Origin: Nannochloris sp. 'desiccata'
Lineage: Eukaryota > Chlorophyta > Trebouxiophyceae > Chlorellales > Chlorellaceae
DNA: 64,000 nucleotides
Assembly: GCA_019044685.2 (NCBI GenBank)
Contig: JAGTXX020000002.1
Coordinates: forward strand, 124,001-188,000
Direction of reading: 5' to 3'
The notes under the pieces are model-generated. The model worked only from the letters and a program-made list of their open reading frames with translations, did no database searches and had not been told where the DNA came from. Shown in pieces: positions 20,295 through 30,242 of this stretch (within the stretch, counting starts at the first letter, position 1; each line of letters starts with the position of its first letter). Position numbers and translations under genes: made by a program.

Positions 20295-22617
20295 TCAAAT
20301 TGTATTACCCCCAACCCCTGCAGCAGCTTTCGCTGCTCTGATCCTCTCTTTTCGCATCTTTTTCTTCGCCTTTTTCATCGTTGCCTGTACCACCAGATTC
20401 TTTCCTCCTACTTTAGGAAGCACAACCGCTTTCTTAACAGCCCCATGAGCACCAGTAATACACGACGATGGATAATCAATCGCTCCAGTAGCTGAGGCAT
20501 CACCACCATCAGAAACTTTCTTCCCGTTACTTTGAACATCACCACCACCGGCACTGCTGGCATTTTTCTTCTTACCACCAGTACCACCTGCATCGTCATC
20601 ATCTGAAGATAAACCAGCAGCTACATCATACTCTCTTTGACTGATCTTTCCTTTCTTTAATTTCCGAAGCAACGCATACTCGTCATTTAATTCATTAAAC
20701 TCTTGCCTCGCTTCAAGCTGACGTCTTTTTGCTGCAGTCAACCTCGGTTGCAAAGCACCAGCTGCAGCTGTGGGAGCACTGGCAGCTTCTTTTCTTTTAT
20801 TGCCATTTTTCTTAAAGTTACTACCACCTTCACCTTCACCACCAGCTGCTGCTGCTGCAGCGCGTTGTTTCAACACTGCTTGCCTTTGCTTTTCCCTTAC
20901 TTTATCTTTAAATCTGACAGACTCTGGGTCGATTTCTGACTGCACAAACCCTTCGAGCTCGCCTGCAGCAGCCAATCTCGATGCTTTCTTGGCTTCTGGC
21001 ATCCTGGGTAGCTTTAACAACGCAAATGATGCTGCTAAACGACCTAACGGCACGTCTTCTAGCCTGAAAATGTATTTGCAGTGATGTTCTTTATATGCAC
21101 GAATATAAGAGACAAAGGCCTTGGTGCCTGCTTCCATAACAGCTCGGTCTGACTCGGATTCTCTTTTCAAAAAAGTCAACGCGTTTTTCAAACTTTTCTT
21201 TTCCTCTTCAGTTTTAGTAAATTCTAGATTATCTAAATCTTCAGGTGTTTCTTCGGTCAAAGGAATTTTTTCTAAGCTTTAAAAAGTCAACATAAGGCAG
21301 CTCAGCCGGAGTCAAGAAGGCAAGCGCACTTCCTGAACGACCCATTCTTGCTGTGCGGCCACACCTATGTACAAAGGCAGACGGATCTTGTGGAGGATCA
21401 TGCTGAACAACCCAATGCACGTCAGGGATATCTAAGCCCCTAGCAGCGACGTCTGTTGCTAATAATACTCCACTGGTAGCACCAGCAAAAGACGCCAAGG
21501 TTGTTTCTCTTGCTGCCTGTTTCATCCGACCGTGAAGCGCATGAAATGATATTTTCTTGCACGCTGCCAAACGGGGTAATGCGGTTGTAAAATAGTCTAC
21601 ACAGGCGCAGGTGAGAAAGTACACTATAATCTTTTCAGTTGGGTGGGATGCGAGAAACGCAGCGAGCTGAGGTAGCTTTTCTGAAGTGTCTACTACTCTA
21701 TATTGTACAGTAAGAGTACTAGGAGTAATTTGTTGCTGTTGAATATCGTTATTAGTAGCTTGTTCTTCTTTTAAAGCAGAGAAAGAAGAAGATTTTTTCT
21801 TTTTTGTACCTCCTCCATTTTCCGTTTCCTCAACAGCAGCAGCTTTATGTGTTACAGCCACTGCAACTCTCACAGGATTACGTAACCCCGCTCGCGCTAA
21901 CGCTTCTACGGCTTCTGTCTGTGTTGCGCTAAACAAGCCAGTTCTCCGTTGTCGAGGCAACTTCCCCATTAAAGAATCTAATTGCGCCTTGAACCCCATA
22001 TCTAGCAATCGATCAGCTTCATCTAGGACAAGTACTTCTACAGTCTTCATATCTAGAAACGAACATCGTTGTACCACATCGTCTAACCGGCCTGGGGTGC
22101 CTATAAGAAGATGACCTCCGTGGGATTTTAGAGCAGCGACATCAGCTGCTGGGTCTGTGCCACCGACAAGGAGGACAGATTGCATCCAAGGGAGAGGAGC
22201 TACAAATGGTTGAGCTACAGCGTGGATTTGACGCGCGAGTTCACGTGTAGGAGAAACTATAAATGCCCCAACCTGGTAAAGAATAGGAATAAGGGGGAGA
22301 TATGTAAACTATAATAGAGGAGATGGCAAAAAATGATGGCGGCGGTGGAGAGAATTATATGTCTTCAAAATTAAATAGCTAACCTGATGGCGTTTGAGTG
22401 GCTGCTCCAGTTTCATCATTTTTTCTATAATGGGTACTACAAATGCTAGAGTTTTGCCAGAGCCGGTGCATGCATCGACAGCTACATCTTTATTTCCGGC
22501 AAATAATGGAATGGTGGCTTCTTGCACTGGAGTTGCATTTTTGAAACCCTGTGCTTCAAGCACATCTTTAGTAGCTTGTGAAAGCTCTGTAAAAGCGCTG
22601 AATGGCTTCCCTGCCAT
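20295..22617 (-). CDS. DEAD-box RNA helicase of the SPB4/DDX55 family (60S ribosome assembly)
   Basis: Exon 1 is 22617-22384 and exon 2 is 22272-20295. Helicase motifs run in order: Q-motif region, [14 protein letters not shown] (22240s), [12 protein letters not shown] ([14 protein letters not shown]), SAT (LFSATQ), and HRCGRTAR. The C-terminal part ([44 protein letters not shown]) is specific to SPB4/DDX55, a nucleolar helicase of large-subunit assembly. The two halves lie in different frames. At a run of six A (minus strand, 21271-21266) one base must be skipped to join [11 protein letters not shown] to [11 protein letters not shown]. This is either a one-base assembly insertion or a real frame break. 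All motifs either side are intact, so assembly error is more likely. Confidence 0.93.
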
Positions 22618-23003
22618 TGTGGATAGGTATGTTTTAGCTTGTTAGAGATGCAAATTTATAAAATATGTATGGAATCTTTACGCATGCGACTTGAAGAGCA
22701 GTTCGTATTGTTAGGATACTTATCAATTTATGAAATTGTATTGGATATAGAAAAAATGCTGTAACTCTGCGTGCAGAAGACTTTTATCAAGGCTTTTTGA
22801 CCGTTTCAAAAAAATGGCAGCTCAACTTGAAGCGCTACAAAACCCGCTGCTCAAGGGTTGATCAGCATATTGATCACATGTGCAGACTCGTTAGACTCTA
22901 GGCAAACATCGCAGCAGGGCCTCATTCTACTATCTGCCAAAACCTGACAACATTTTCAAGTGCTCATCTTGTTTTTGAAAGTTTCCACTAACAAAGATAC
23001 ACA
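22618..23003. other. divergent promoter region
   Basis: Separates the SPB4-like gene (-) from the PTH2-like gene (+). AT-rich; no gene is seen. Confidence 0.5.
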
Positions 23004-23738
23004 ATGTCTGGAGACAGCCACTCTACCAAAGAATTGATCATAGTAGGAACCACAGCCTTTGCGTTGGGTGCTGCTGCTGGCGTAGTACTTAGTCAAAGAG
23101 AAACTCAAGCTAAACTCCGTCGTGTGAAGCGAAGAATTGCTAGTGTATTTGCTTCATGGGGATTAACTGAAGTAGCTAAGAGTATTTCTGGAACTGGTTT
23201 AGCCAATGGTATGGAGAGATCAATACATACTAACTCGTGATTTTCTTAAAAGTCGTTACCAACAAACAATTCCCCGCTCCTTTCTTTCAATTCAGGTTCT
23301 CCTCACCCTGCTGTTCGTACATCTGATCTCCCTGAGGACGCTGACTTGGAACATATGAGAAACACTCGTTTAGCTGTCATTGTACGTGCAGACGAACTTG
23401 AAGATGCAGGCGACCTTGTCTCTCATGCTGCACTTACTGTCCTCGGCCAGTTTAAAAAATTATATAAAAGAAGGGATCCCAGCCTAAAGCTATGGGAAGG
23501 TGGCGGGCAACGCATTGAAGTACGCATTGCATCAAGTGAGAGTGTATTAGTTGCAGTGCAGGAGGCAGCGAGATCGAATGGGATATCAACACACACGTTT
23601 GCTGGCAAAATTGGAGCCACAGGTGCGGTTTCAGGAGCTGCAGCAACAGGGAAAGGAAAAGAAAGAAGTTTAATGGTAATTGGCCCCGCTGAGAAGAGTA
23701 AAGTATGGAATGTTGTAGGTAGATTAGAACTTGCTTAA
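23004..23738 (+). CDS. membrane-anchored peptidyl-tRNA hydrolase 2-like protein
   Basis: Exons 23004-23208 and 23296-23738 give 215 aa. The N-terminus has one membrane segment (LIIVGTTAFALGAAAGVVLS) followed by basic residues, like the anchor of animal PTRH2. The rest matches the PTH2 fold in order: RLAVIVRAD, HAALTVLGQFKKLYKR, LKLWEGGGQ, a VRIASSESVLVAVQEAA helix, SLMVIGPAE and a final VVGRLEL. The catalytic features of PTH2 are missing. The loop that normally carries Lys, Ala-Ala-Gln and Cys before the conserved His-Ala is shortened to EDAGDLVSHA, and the DAGxT motif reads FAGKI. It may have lost hydrolase activity and kept another role. Confidence 0.8.
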
Positions 23739-23857
23739 TTGGGATATGTAGATTCGCTGTTCTCTAATTATATATCTATTTTTTTCCTTTTTTACAAAAC
23801 CCGAGAGCATTTTAACAGATTAACAAGTATTGATAACAAGTATTTCCCTAGTGCTTG

Positions 23858-24676
23858 TTAAAGAGATAAAGGTTCATAAGATGGTGTTCCAAACACTTGT
23901 TCAGAATCCACAGCTGATAAAATTTTATTATCTGCCTTATCACTTCTTAAAGCTTTCACAACAAGCTCAGCAACATCAGCCCTTGTAATGGCGCCGCAAA
24001 CATTTTTATCTTCTGTAAGCACACCTTTACCAGTAGGTGCCTCAGTTTTTAAACCCCCAGGACGGATAATAACCCACTTCATACCTGTAGAAGCACCCAA
24101 CTCTTGTAATCTCTTCTCTGCTTTCTCTTTTTCAATTAAAACAGGCTTTAATACCTCGTAGACATTGGGAGGTGTAGCATTTTTAGAATCACCAGTACCG
24201 ATTGAAGTAATGAGGATGAATTTCTTGACTCCGTGTTTCGCAGCAGCTTCAATAAGGTTGATGTTGCCTACAGAGTCTGCTGTGGGGTCAGCAGTGGTGC
24301 CGCCAATACTGGATACGACGGCATCGACTTCATCATCCATGGCCTTGAACGCTTTTTCAATATCCTCAGGTTTCATCGCATCGCCGTTGACCACAATAGC
24401 CATCATCCCTTCGATTTCTTTACGGCGTACGTCTGTGCGTTGGAGCTGCCAGACCCAAGAACCACAGTCTTTTAACTTGCGAGTGACATCCAAGGCAACA
24501 CCGCCACCACCGCCAACGAGGATGGATGCATTGTCGGGATCGAATTCTGCGGCAATGCGCATGTGAGATGCACGGCGAAGAGGGGCAGAGAGTGTGCTAC
24601 GCTGCTGGAACACACTAATTGAAGATGGCTTTGCAATATGCTTGGCCCCAACGAAGCATCTAGTAGTGGCGCTCAT
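23858..24676 (-). CDS. plastid atypical short-chain dehydrogenase (NmrA/SDR_a5-like)
   Basis: ATG at 24676 gives 272 aa; a longer in-frame start at 24742 adds 22 residues. The first 40 residues are transit-peptide-like (rich in S, R and A). A Rossmann fold follows: a glycine-rich loop (SILVGGGGGVALDVTRKL) that departs from the usual GATGxxG, a VVNGDAMKPEDIEKAF segment, AVVSSIGG, an ILITSIGTG strand, a YEVLKPVLIEKEKAEKRL helix and WVIIRPGGL. The YxxxK pair of classical SDRs is replaced, as in the atypical group that includes plant At5g02240. Substrate unknown; it may bind NAD(P) without classic catalysis. Confidence 0.8.
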   Translation of the reverse strand: MSATTRCFVGAKHIAKPSSISVFQQRSTLSAPLRRASHMRIAAEFDPDNASILVGGGGGVALDVTRKLKDCGSWVWQLQRTDVRRKEIEGMMAIVVNGDAMKPEDIEKAFKAMDDEVDAVVSSIGGTTADPTADSVGNINLIEAAAKHGVKKFILITSIGTGDSKNATPPNVYEVLKPVLIEKEKAEKRLQELGASTGMKWVIIRPGGLKTEAPTGKGVLTEDKNVCGAITRADVAELVVKALRSDKADNKILSAVDSEQVFGTPSYEPLSL

Positions 24677-24742
24677 TTTAATGAATAGTTTGGGTAATAT
24701 ACTACTATGTACTGTAAGTAGATGAGATGATGTTAACGACAA

Positions 24743-25065
24743 TGCACTGCATTATCTCTGGATATGTTTGGTCTGCTGTGCTGTGCATTTTTAATTTTCT
24801 GCTATAAAAAGCGGTTCTGTCCACTTCATAACCACTGCTGTGCATCTAACCCGTCCTTATTAAGAAACATAAATGAGATATGAATATATGAAGCTGCGCA
24901 GACAGCCCGAGAAAGCGTTCTATCAGTCGTAATTTGTAATTCAAATTCACGCTTCAGTTGACAGAAAATAAAATAAAATATTTAGCTTGAACATCTCGTA
25001 TCACCACATTGGACGCTCTAAAATAATTTCATCAAACTAGAAAAAGTTCGTTACCTCGCTATAAA
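24743..25065. other. divergent promoter region
   Basis: Between the SDR gene (-) and the coiled-coil gene (+). TATAAAAA occurs on the plus strand at 24803-24810, about 260 bases before the next ATG. No gene is seen. Confidence 0.45.
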
Positions 25066-25878
25066 ATGTCCAGCTCTATGGGCTACCCAACCTCATCTCC
25101 CCACCAGCATGGACAACAGACAACCGCTCTCAGTGGAATCACCTCTACTGCAATGACTGCAGTCCTCTCTACCGCCACTCTTCCTTGGCACGTCTTTCTC
25201 AAATGGCTTTCCTGGTGCTGTGGCATTGCTGTCCGATCTACCACCTCTCTTGGTGCACCTCCGCCACGAGGCTACCTTCCAGCCGACAAATTAAAAGAGC
25301 TGAACTCTATAGTAAACCACATGCATACCAGAGAAGATCTCTATCGCAGAGCAATTAGAGAGCTACAAGAAGAGCTAGATACCAAAGATAGTGACAGGAA
25401 GAAAGCTTTAAAGAAACTCCGGTCGACCAAAAATGAGATTGAGCTATTAACGGAAAGATTGACTGAACTGCAAGCTGCCTATCACGCGAGTATTACAGAC
25501 GGACGTCACCAAAATACAGAAGAAGATTACACCGGTGCTGGTGGCAACTATATTAGACCTTCTTTGGGCTCCAAAGGTAGTAGGAGATTAGGCAGTGTAG
25601 GTGTACATGCAACAGTGCTCTCTGCAGTAGGAGCTGTCTGGTGGTTTAGTCAAACTGATCATGCTGCACTCCATTGGAAACTCGTGTTTTCAATGTTTTT
25701 TCCATTATTATGGGCCTATGTATCCTGGATGGCTGTGAAGGAGGGCATTAGCGGTAACAGTAATAGTAATATTAGTAATGCTGAAAGGTCTATTAGACAC
25801 AGAGAATTACCGCTATTGCTGCTCTGTGCAGCATGGTTTTTGGTAGGCTTTGCGGTCGCCTTGTCGCTAGGGCAATAA
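25066..25878 (+). CDS. coiled-coil tail-anchored/multi-pass membrane protein, unknown
   Basis: Single exon of 270 aa. The N-terminal 75 residues are S/T-rich with one weak hydrophobic stretch. Residues about 75-145 form a charged coiled coil (LKELNSIVNHMHTREDLYRR onward, heptad-like L/I spacing). The C-terminal half has two or three hydrophobic segments (VGVHATVLSAVGAVWWF, LVFSMFFPLLWAYVSWMAV, LPLLLLCAAWFLVGFAVALSL). No family is recognised. The layout suggests a tether or adaptor on an endomembrane, but this is inference. Confidence 0.7.
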   Translation: MSSSMGYPTSSPHQHGQQTTALSGITSTAMTAVLSTATLPWHVFLKWLSWCCGIAVRSTTSLGAPPPRGYLPADKLKELNSIVNHMHTREDLYRRAIRELQEELDTKDSDRKKALKKLRSTKNEIELLTERLTELQAAYHASITDGRHQNTEEDYTGAGGNYIRPSLGSKGSRRLGSVGVHATVLSAVGAVWWFSQTDHAALHWKLVFSMFFPLLWAYVSWMAVKEGISGNSNSNISNAERSIRHRELPLLLLCAAWFLVGFAVALSLGQ

Positions 25879-26410
25879 GCAGTAGGCAAAAATAGTATTA
25901 AAATACTCCTTGGAATTTGTCTGCTTTGTTAGACACGTAGCAATACCTAGTGTATTATATTAGTTTTTTTGTGTTTGTATGCAGGCTCTTGGCATGTCTT
26001 ATATACTCTTAAGAGCCTCTTAGCAAGAGACTCTTGCTGTCTTCGGCTTCATTTTTTATTTCCTTGCAACACACCACCGACCGACCCCATCCAGCGGCAT
26101 TTTACTTATTTGACTTCTCTTCTCTGCTAGAACCACTACTGATTGACTGAGTTTCTGCATAAATTATAGTTAAACGTACATAGAAGAATATAACACGTTT
26201 ATTGTTGTAAAAACAGAATGCGCAAAGTCAGTTTAAAGAAATAACGGGAGGCAAAAGAAAAAGCAATGCGGTGCAGTTTTTTTCGAGTTTTTTTTAATTC
26301 CTGAGAAAAACAAAGGATTTTTTTGGTTTTGAGAAAGGCAATTATGAAAAGGAATGAGTAAAACATAGTTACGTAGGTATAATGCATTGACTAGCTTATT
26401 TATTTACTAT
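25879..26410. other. convergent intergenic region
   Basis: 3' flanks of the coiled-coil gene (+) and the HMG-box gene (-). AT-rich, with T-runs and no coding frame of interest. Confidence 0.5.
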
Positions 26411-29400
26411 TCAGTGTGGTGGTGGTTGCGGTTGGTGTTGCGGTTGGTGTTCTTGTTGTTGCGGTTGTTGTTGTTGTTGTACATGGCCATGCAGAGAGCT
26501 GGCATCTTGCGAAGGGGCAGGTGGCGAAGGCGCCTGTACCTGAGCTTCTGGCGCTGCAAAGTTAAGGTTTGTAGTAATAACCCTAGGTGTAGCCATCGTG
26601 GTAGTATTCAAAATGGGAAATGGGGGAGGAGCGACTAAGAGATTCACATTCTGAAAAGCACCACTACCATAACCACTACCACCGGGAACAGCACCACCAC
26701 CACCACCACCACCACCTCCAAAAGCAGGTAGAGACGCTGTGAGGGTGGGGAAGGCAACCGTGGTACTCTCTAGTAGCTGTTGCTGTTGTAATTGTTGTGT
26801 ATTTTGCATCACTTGCAAGAGCATCATTTGATTTTGTTGAAATTCTTGTCTATCTTCTTCGCTCACTTGTTGCTGTTGGTGTTGTTGTTGTTGTTGTGGC
26901 TGGATCTGGTATCCAAGTTGTTGTAAAAAGACGTGAAGAGGAATACCAGAGACCTGGGGAGCTTGTTGCGCTTGAAAACCTTGCACTTGAGCAAGAGGAA
27001 CAACAGCAGCAGCAGTAGCAGTAGTCGTAGGAAAAGGAGTCCCTACAACACCACCGCCACCGCCAGGAGCCCCTCCTGCTGCTGGTAGAGTGAAAACGGT
27101 TCCTAGCCCAGATGTATCCCCAAACATAGGAGGGAGTTGTACGTATGCAGGTGCATCTGGATCAACGTTGAGTACATTTGACGGTAAGGTAGGCTGAAGT
27201 GCCGGAAGAAGAGACCTGTCAGGGATCTGCGACGGTGGTTGTGGTTGTGGTGGTGGTGTTGGTTGTACAGCAGCAACAGCTGGCTCTGTACTTGCAGTTT
27301 CTTGTAGAAAAGACCGTTGCAATTCTTCTATCATTTCCAACCGTTGTTGAGCTAGCTGTAATTGCGTTGGACCTTGCGATGTTGTTGCTGCTGCTGCTGC
27401 AAGCAACTGCGGTTGTTGTTGTTGTTGTAATGGTGGTAATGGTAATCCAGGCTCAGCGTGTTGTTGTTCTTGAGGCCTACTGCTAACTATAGGAACACCA
27501 CCAACTCCCTGTTGCTGGCCAGCAGGGAACAACATACTCGGCACACTCGCCACTCCCGCTTCAACAGCCGTAGTGGTAGTCTGCTGTTGTTGCTGTGCAG
27601 CTGTCGGTAAGATCATAAAATTCCTTAATTTAGCTAGTTCTTGATCTATTTGTAACTGTATACGCTGTGCGAAGGATTGCTGACGCTGTAAGTCAACTTC
27701 TAAAGGAGGGGCGGGAAGAAGGCGGCCAGGAGAGAGATCAGGGAAAGCAGGCCGAGCAGCAGCTGGAGGTGAGAATAGTGGCATCGGTACCTTTGTTTCT
27801 TGTGGTGATGGCTTTGTTTGGGTTTCAATTACGTGAGACATGAAAGAAGATGGGTGAGTTTGAGCTGCGGCCACGGCTGGTACCACCGGTACTGGTACTG
27901 CCTCGGTACGGGAAGCAGGTCGCATAGCTAGAGGCAAAGGAGGAAGCCCTGGATGTAGTGCAGTTGCTGCGGGTGCTACTGCAGCTGGTCCAGCAGCTAC
28001 ATCTATAGAAGAAGGAGGAGAAGGTTCAGCAGTAGCAGTAGCAGTCCAAGCTGGAGCAGGCGCCACATGCCGTTGCTGCTGTTGTCTTTTGCCTTGCTGC
28101 TGTGCCATTGACGCAGCTGCAGCCGCAGCGATTACTTTCTTCACTTCAATATCATCTAAAGAAAAGCCACCAGCTTGCAGAGCTTGTTCAAAACGCAGCT
28201 CTGTAGCTTGGCGTTGTCGGGCTATATCTTCACTTGGTACTAATTGCTCTGCCGGAGGTGGTGCAGGTAAAGAAGAGGGTTGGTCTAGCTGCAGCTGCAG
28301 CTGCTGCTTTCTAAACCGCCTTTCTTCAAGAACTTCTTCTTCTTCTTCTTCTGGCACTTGATGTTCCTTCTGCGGCTGCAAGCTATAGCTAGCTTCACCT
28401 TGTTGCTCCGGATTCAAAAAGGCAGATGCATGCACAATAGTGGGCGCAGCAGGTGCAGCAGCAGCAAGCCCACGCCCTTGAAAATCAAACACAGAAGGCT
28501 TTTCTTTTTCAATCACTACAGCCTTCTGTGCCACCGCTGCCTCGGCCGCCTCTCTCTCCATTTTTTCTTCTTCCTTTTCCATGGCTTCTATCATTTGTTT
28601 ACCCCCACTATTCAACCACTGGTCATATTCTCGCTTTCTTTCCTTATATTTTTGAATGTACGGCTGTCTGGCGGGGATCGACATGCCCTTCCAAGCTTCA
28701 CCGCCTAATTTCATCAAATCCGAAGCGAGGTGTGTTTTAATTTCCGGATGCTGGAGCTTATATTGAGGAGTAAAATCTTCCATAAACAAGAGAAATGCCC
28801 TGAAAAAAGATAATACAATAAAGTATAATATATTAGTACCATGGCTGCGCCCAAAAAGTGGCGGAAATATTTCAAGGGAAAAAAAACCCGACTGGAATGA
28901 TTAAATTTTAATGAATGGTGAGCAACCAAGGCCCCAGGGACTTACGATTTCTTCATTGGTTCATCAGGGTGTTTCTTTCTTCTCTTCTTCCTTTGAACAT
29001 TCGGATTCTCTTCTTTAAATTCAGCTAAAGCCACTTGATACGCTTCTCTCTCCTTCTCAGCTCGCTCCTCGTAAATTGTTTTTTCTTGTTCAGTCAACGC
29101 TTTCCACCTCTCCCCTACGAGCTTACTCACATCTTTCACTGGAATATTTGAGATCTCGTCAGCATGGGTACTTCTATAGTCAGCCAAGTAGAGCATAAAT
29201 GCGTTTTGAGGGCGATCAGGAGCACCAGGCAGCTTTCCTGGTTTCTTTTTGCTTCCTAATGGCCGCCCTCGCTTTCTTCCTCTTCCTCTACCTCTACCTG
29301 ATGATATCACATATTCTTCTTCTCCTTCTTCTTCGCCACCACTTTCTAGGTCTGCGGTTTCTTCTTCTGCGTCGCTTAAATCCATAGTAGCTTCATCATC

Positions 29401-29508
29401 TTCTTCTTCTTCCTCTGCAGCAGCGGCAGCAGCGCCTTTTTTGTCGCCCTCTGGTAGTTCAGAGTAATAGCCTTCTGTAGGCCGAGAACGGCCTCGGCCA
29501 CCCACCAT
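26411..29508 (-). CDS. double HMG-box protein with long Q/P-rich tail
   Basis: Exons 29508-28946 and 28799-26411 give 983 aa. An acidic region and an AT-hook-like basic patch (SSGRGRGRGRKRGRP) precede HMG box 1 (DRPQNAFMLYLADYRSTHAD, then VGERWKALTEQEK). The splice joins DEPMKKS to AFLLFMEDFTPQY and completes HMG box 2 (LGGEAWKGMSIPARQPYIQK, then YKERKREYDQW). About 700 residues of Q-, P-, A- and G-rich sequence follow, with many short poly-Q runs. HMG boxes bend DNA; the tail resembles transcriptional co-activators. Likely a nuclear architectural or regulatory protein. Homopolymer-rich exon 2 is fully open, which supports a single exon. Confidence 0.9.
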
Positions 29509-30242
29509 ACCCTCTTCTTGTGTAAGTTTACTAGAGGGGCAAGTTAGATATCTGTATCTGTAGAGAACATAGAAGCAGAAATAAAGGTGGAGAGGTGAAC
29601 TTTTTATTTTGTGTGAAAATATTATATTGGGCGAGGCCTCTCGCTCAATTTTCGAGGAGAAAGAAGATGCGAAATTTTCCTACCATCGCAACTGATGGCA
29701 TGTTTACGCACTAGTATCCATAGTATAGACCTCGTGAAGCAATTTTATTAAGAGAGAGCTTGTAGTGGCCGGCTGTAAGGTGCGAAAAAACATAACTCGA
29801 AAGATAGCAACGAAAGTTGAAAAGCCTTGAAAATTGTAAGTAAACAAGTCTATTCTACAACAATCGAGGTTCCTTTAAAGTTATATTAGACCTAAACGTT
29901 ATGGGGGGCATGCAAAAAAATGTATAGGAATAGCTGGCCTTGGATTTTATCTCTGGGAGAAAATGATGAGTGCTGTGGTGGGTGGGAAAATGCTGGGAGG
30001 TAGAAATTATGAATAATAAAGCCTTGGATTACGCAATGCAAGCTCTATAAATCGAAATCTACTCCATGGCACATTAAATACCGATAATTGAATAACCTTA
30101 GATCATTGTCAGAGGAGCATCCACCTTTGCAAACCTTGCTGGTGAACACAATTGCAAGCATTTCTAATCACAGATTTTTTAAGCATATTCTTTTTATCAA
30201 GGTTCTCATTTCAAGCCTGCAACTGAAAAATTGAAGGATAGC
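29509..30242. other. divergent promoter region
   Basis: Between the HMG-box gene (-) and the dihydroxyacetone kinase gene (+). AT-rich. A possible acceptor at 30200-30201 precedes in-frame codons of the kinase gene, so an upstream non-coding or short coding exon cannot be excluded. Confidence 0.45.
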
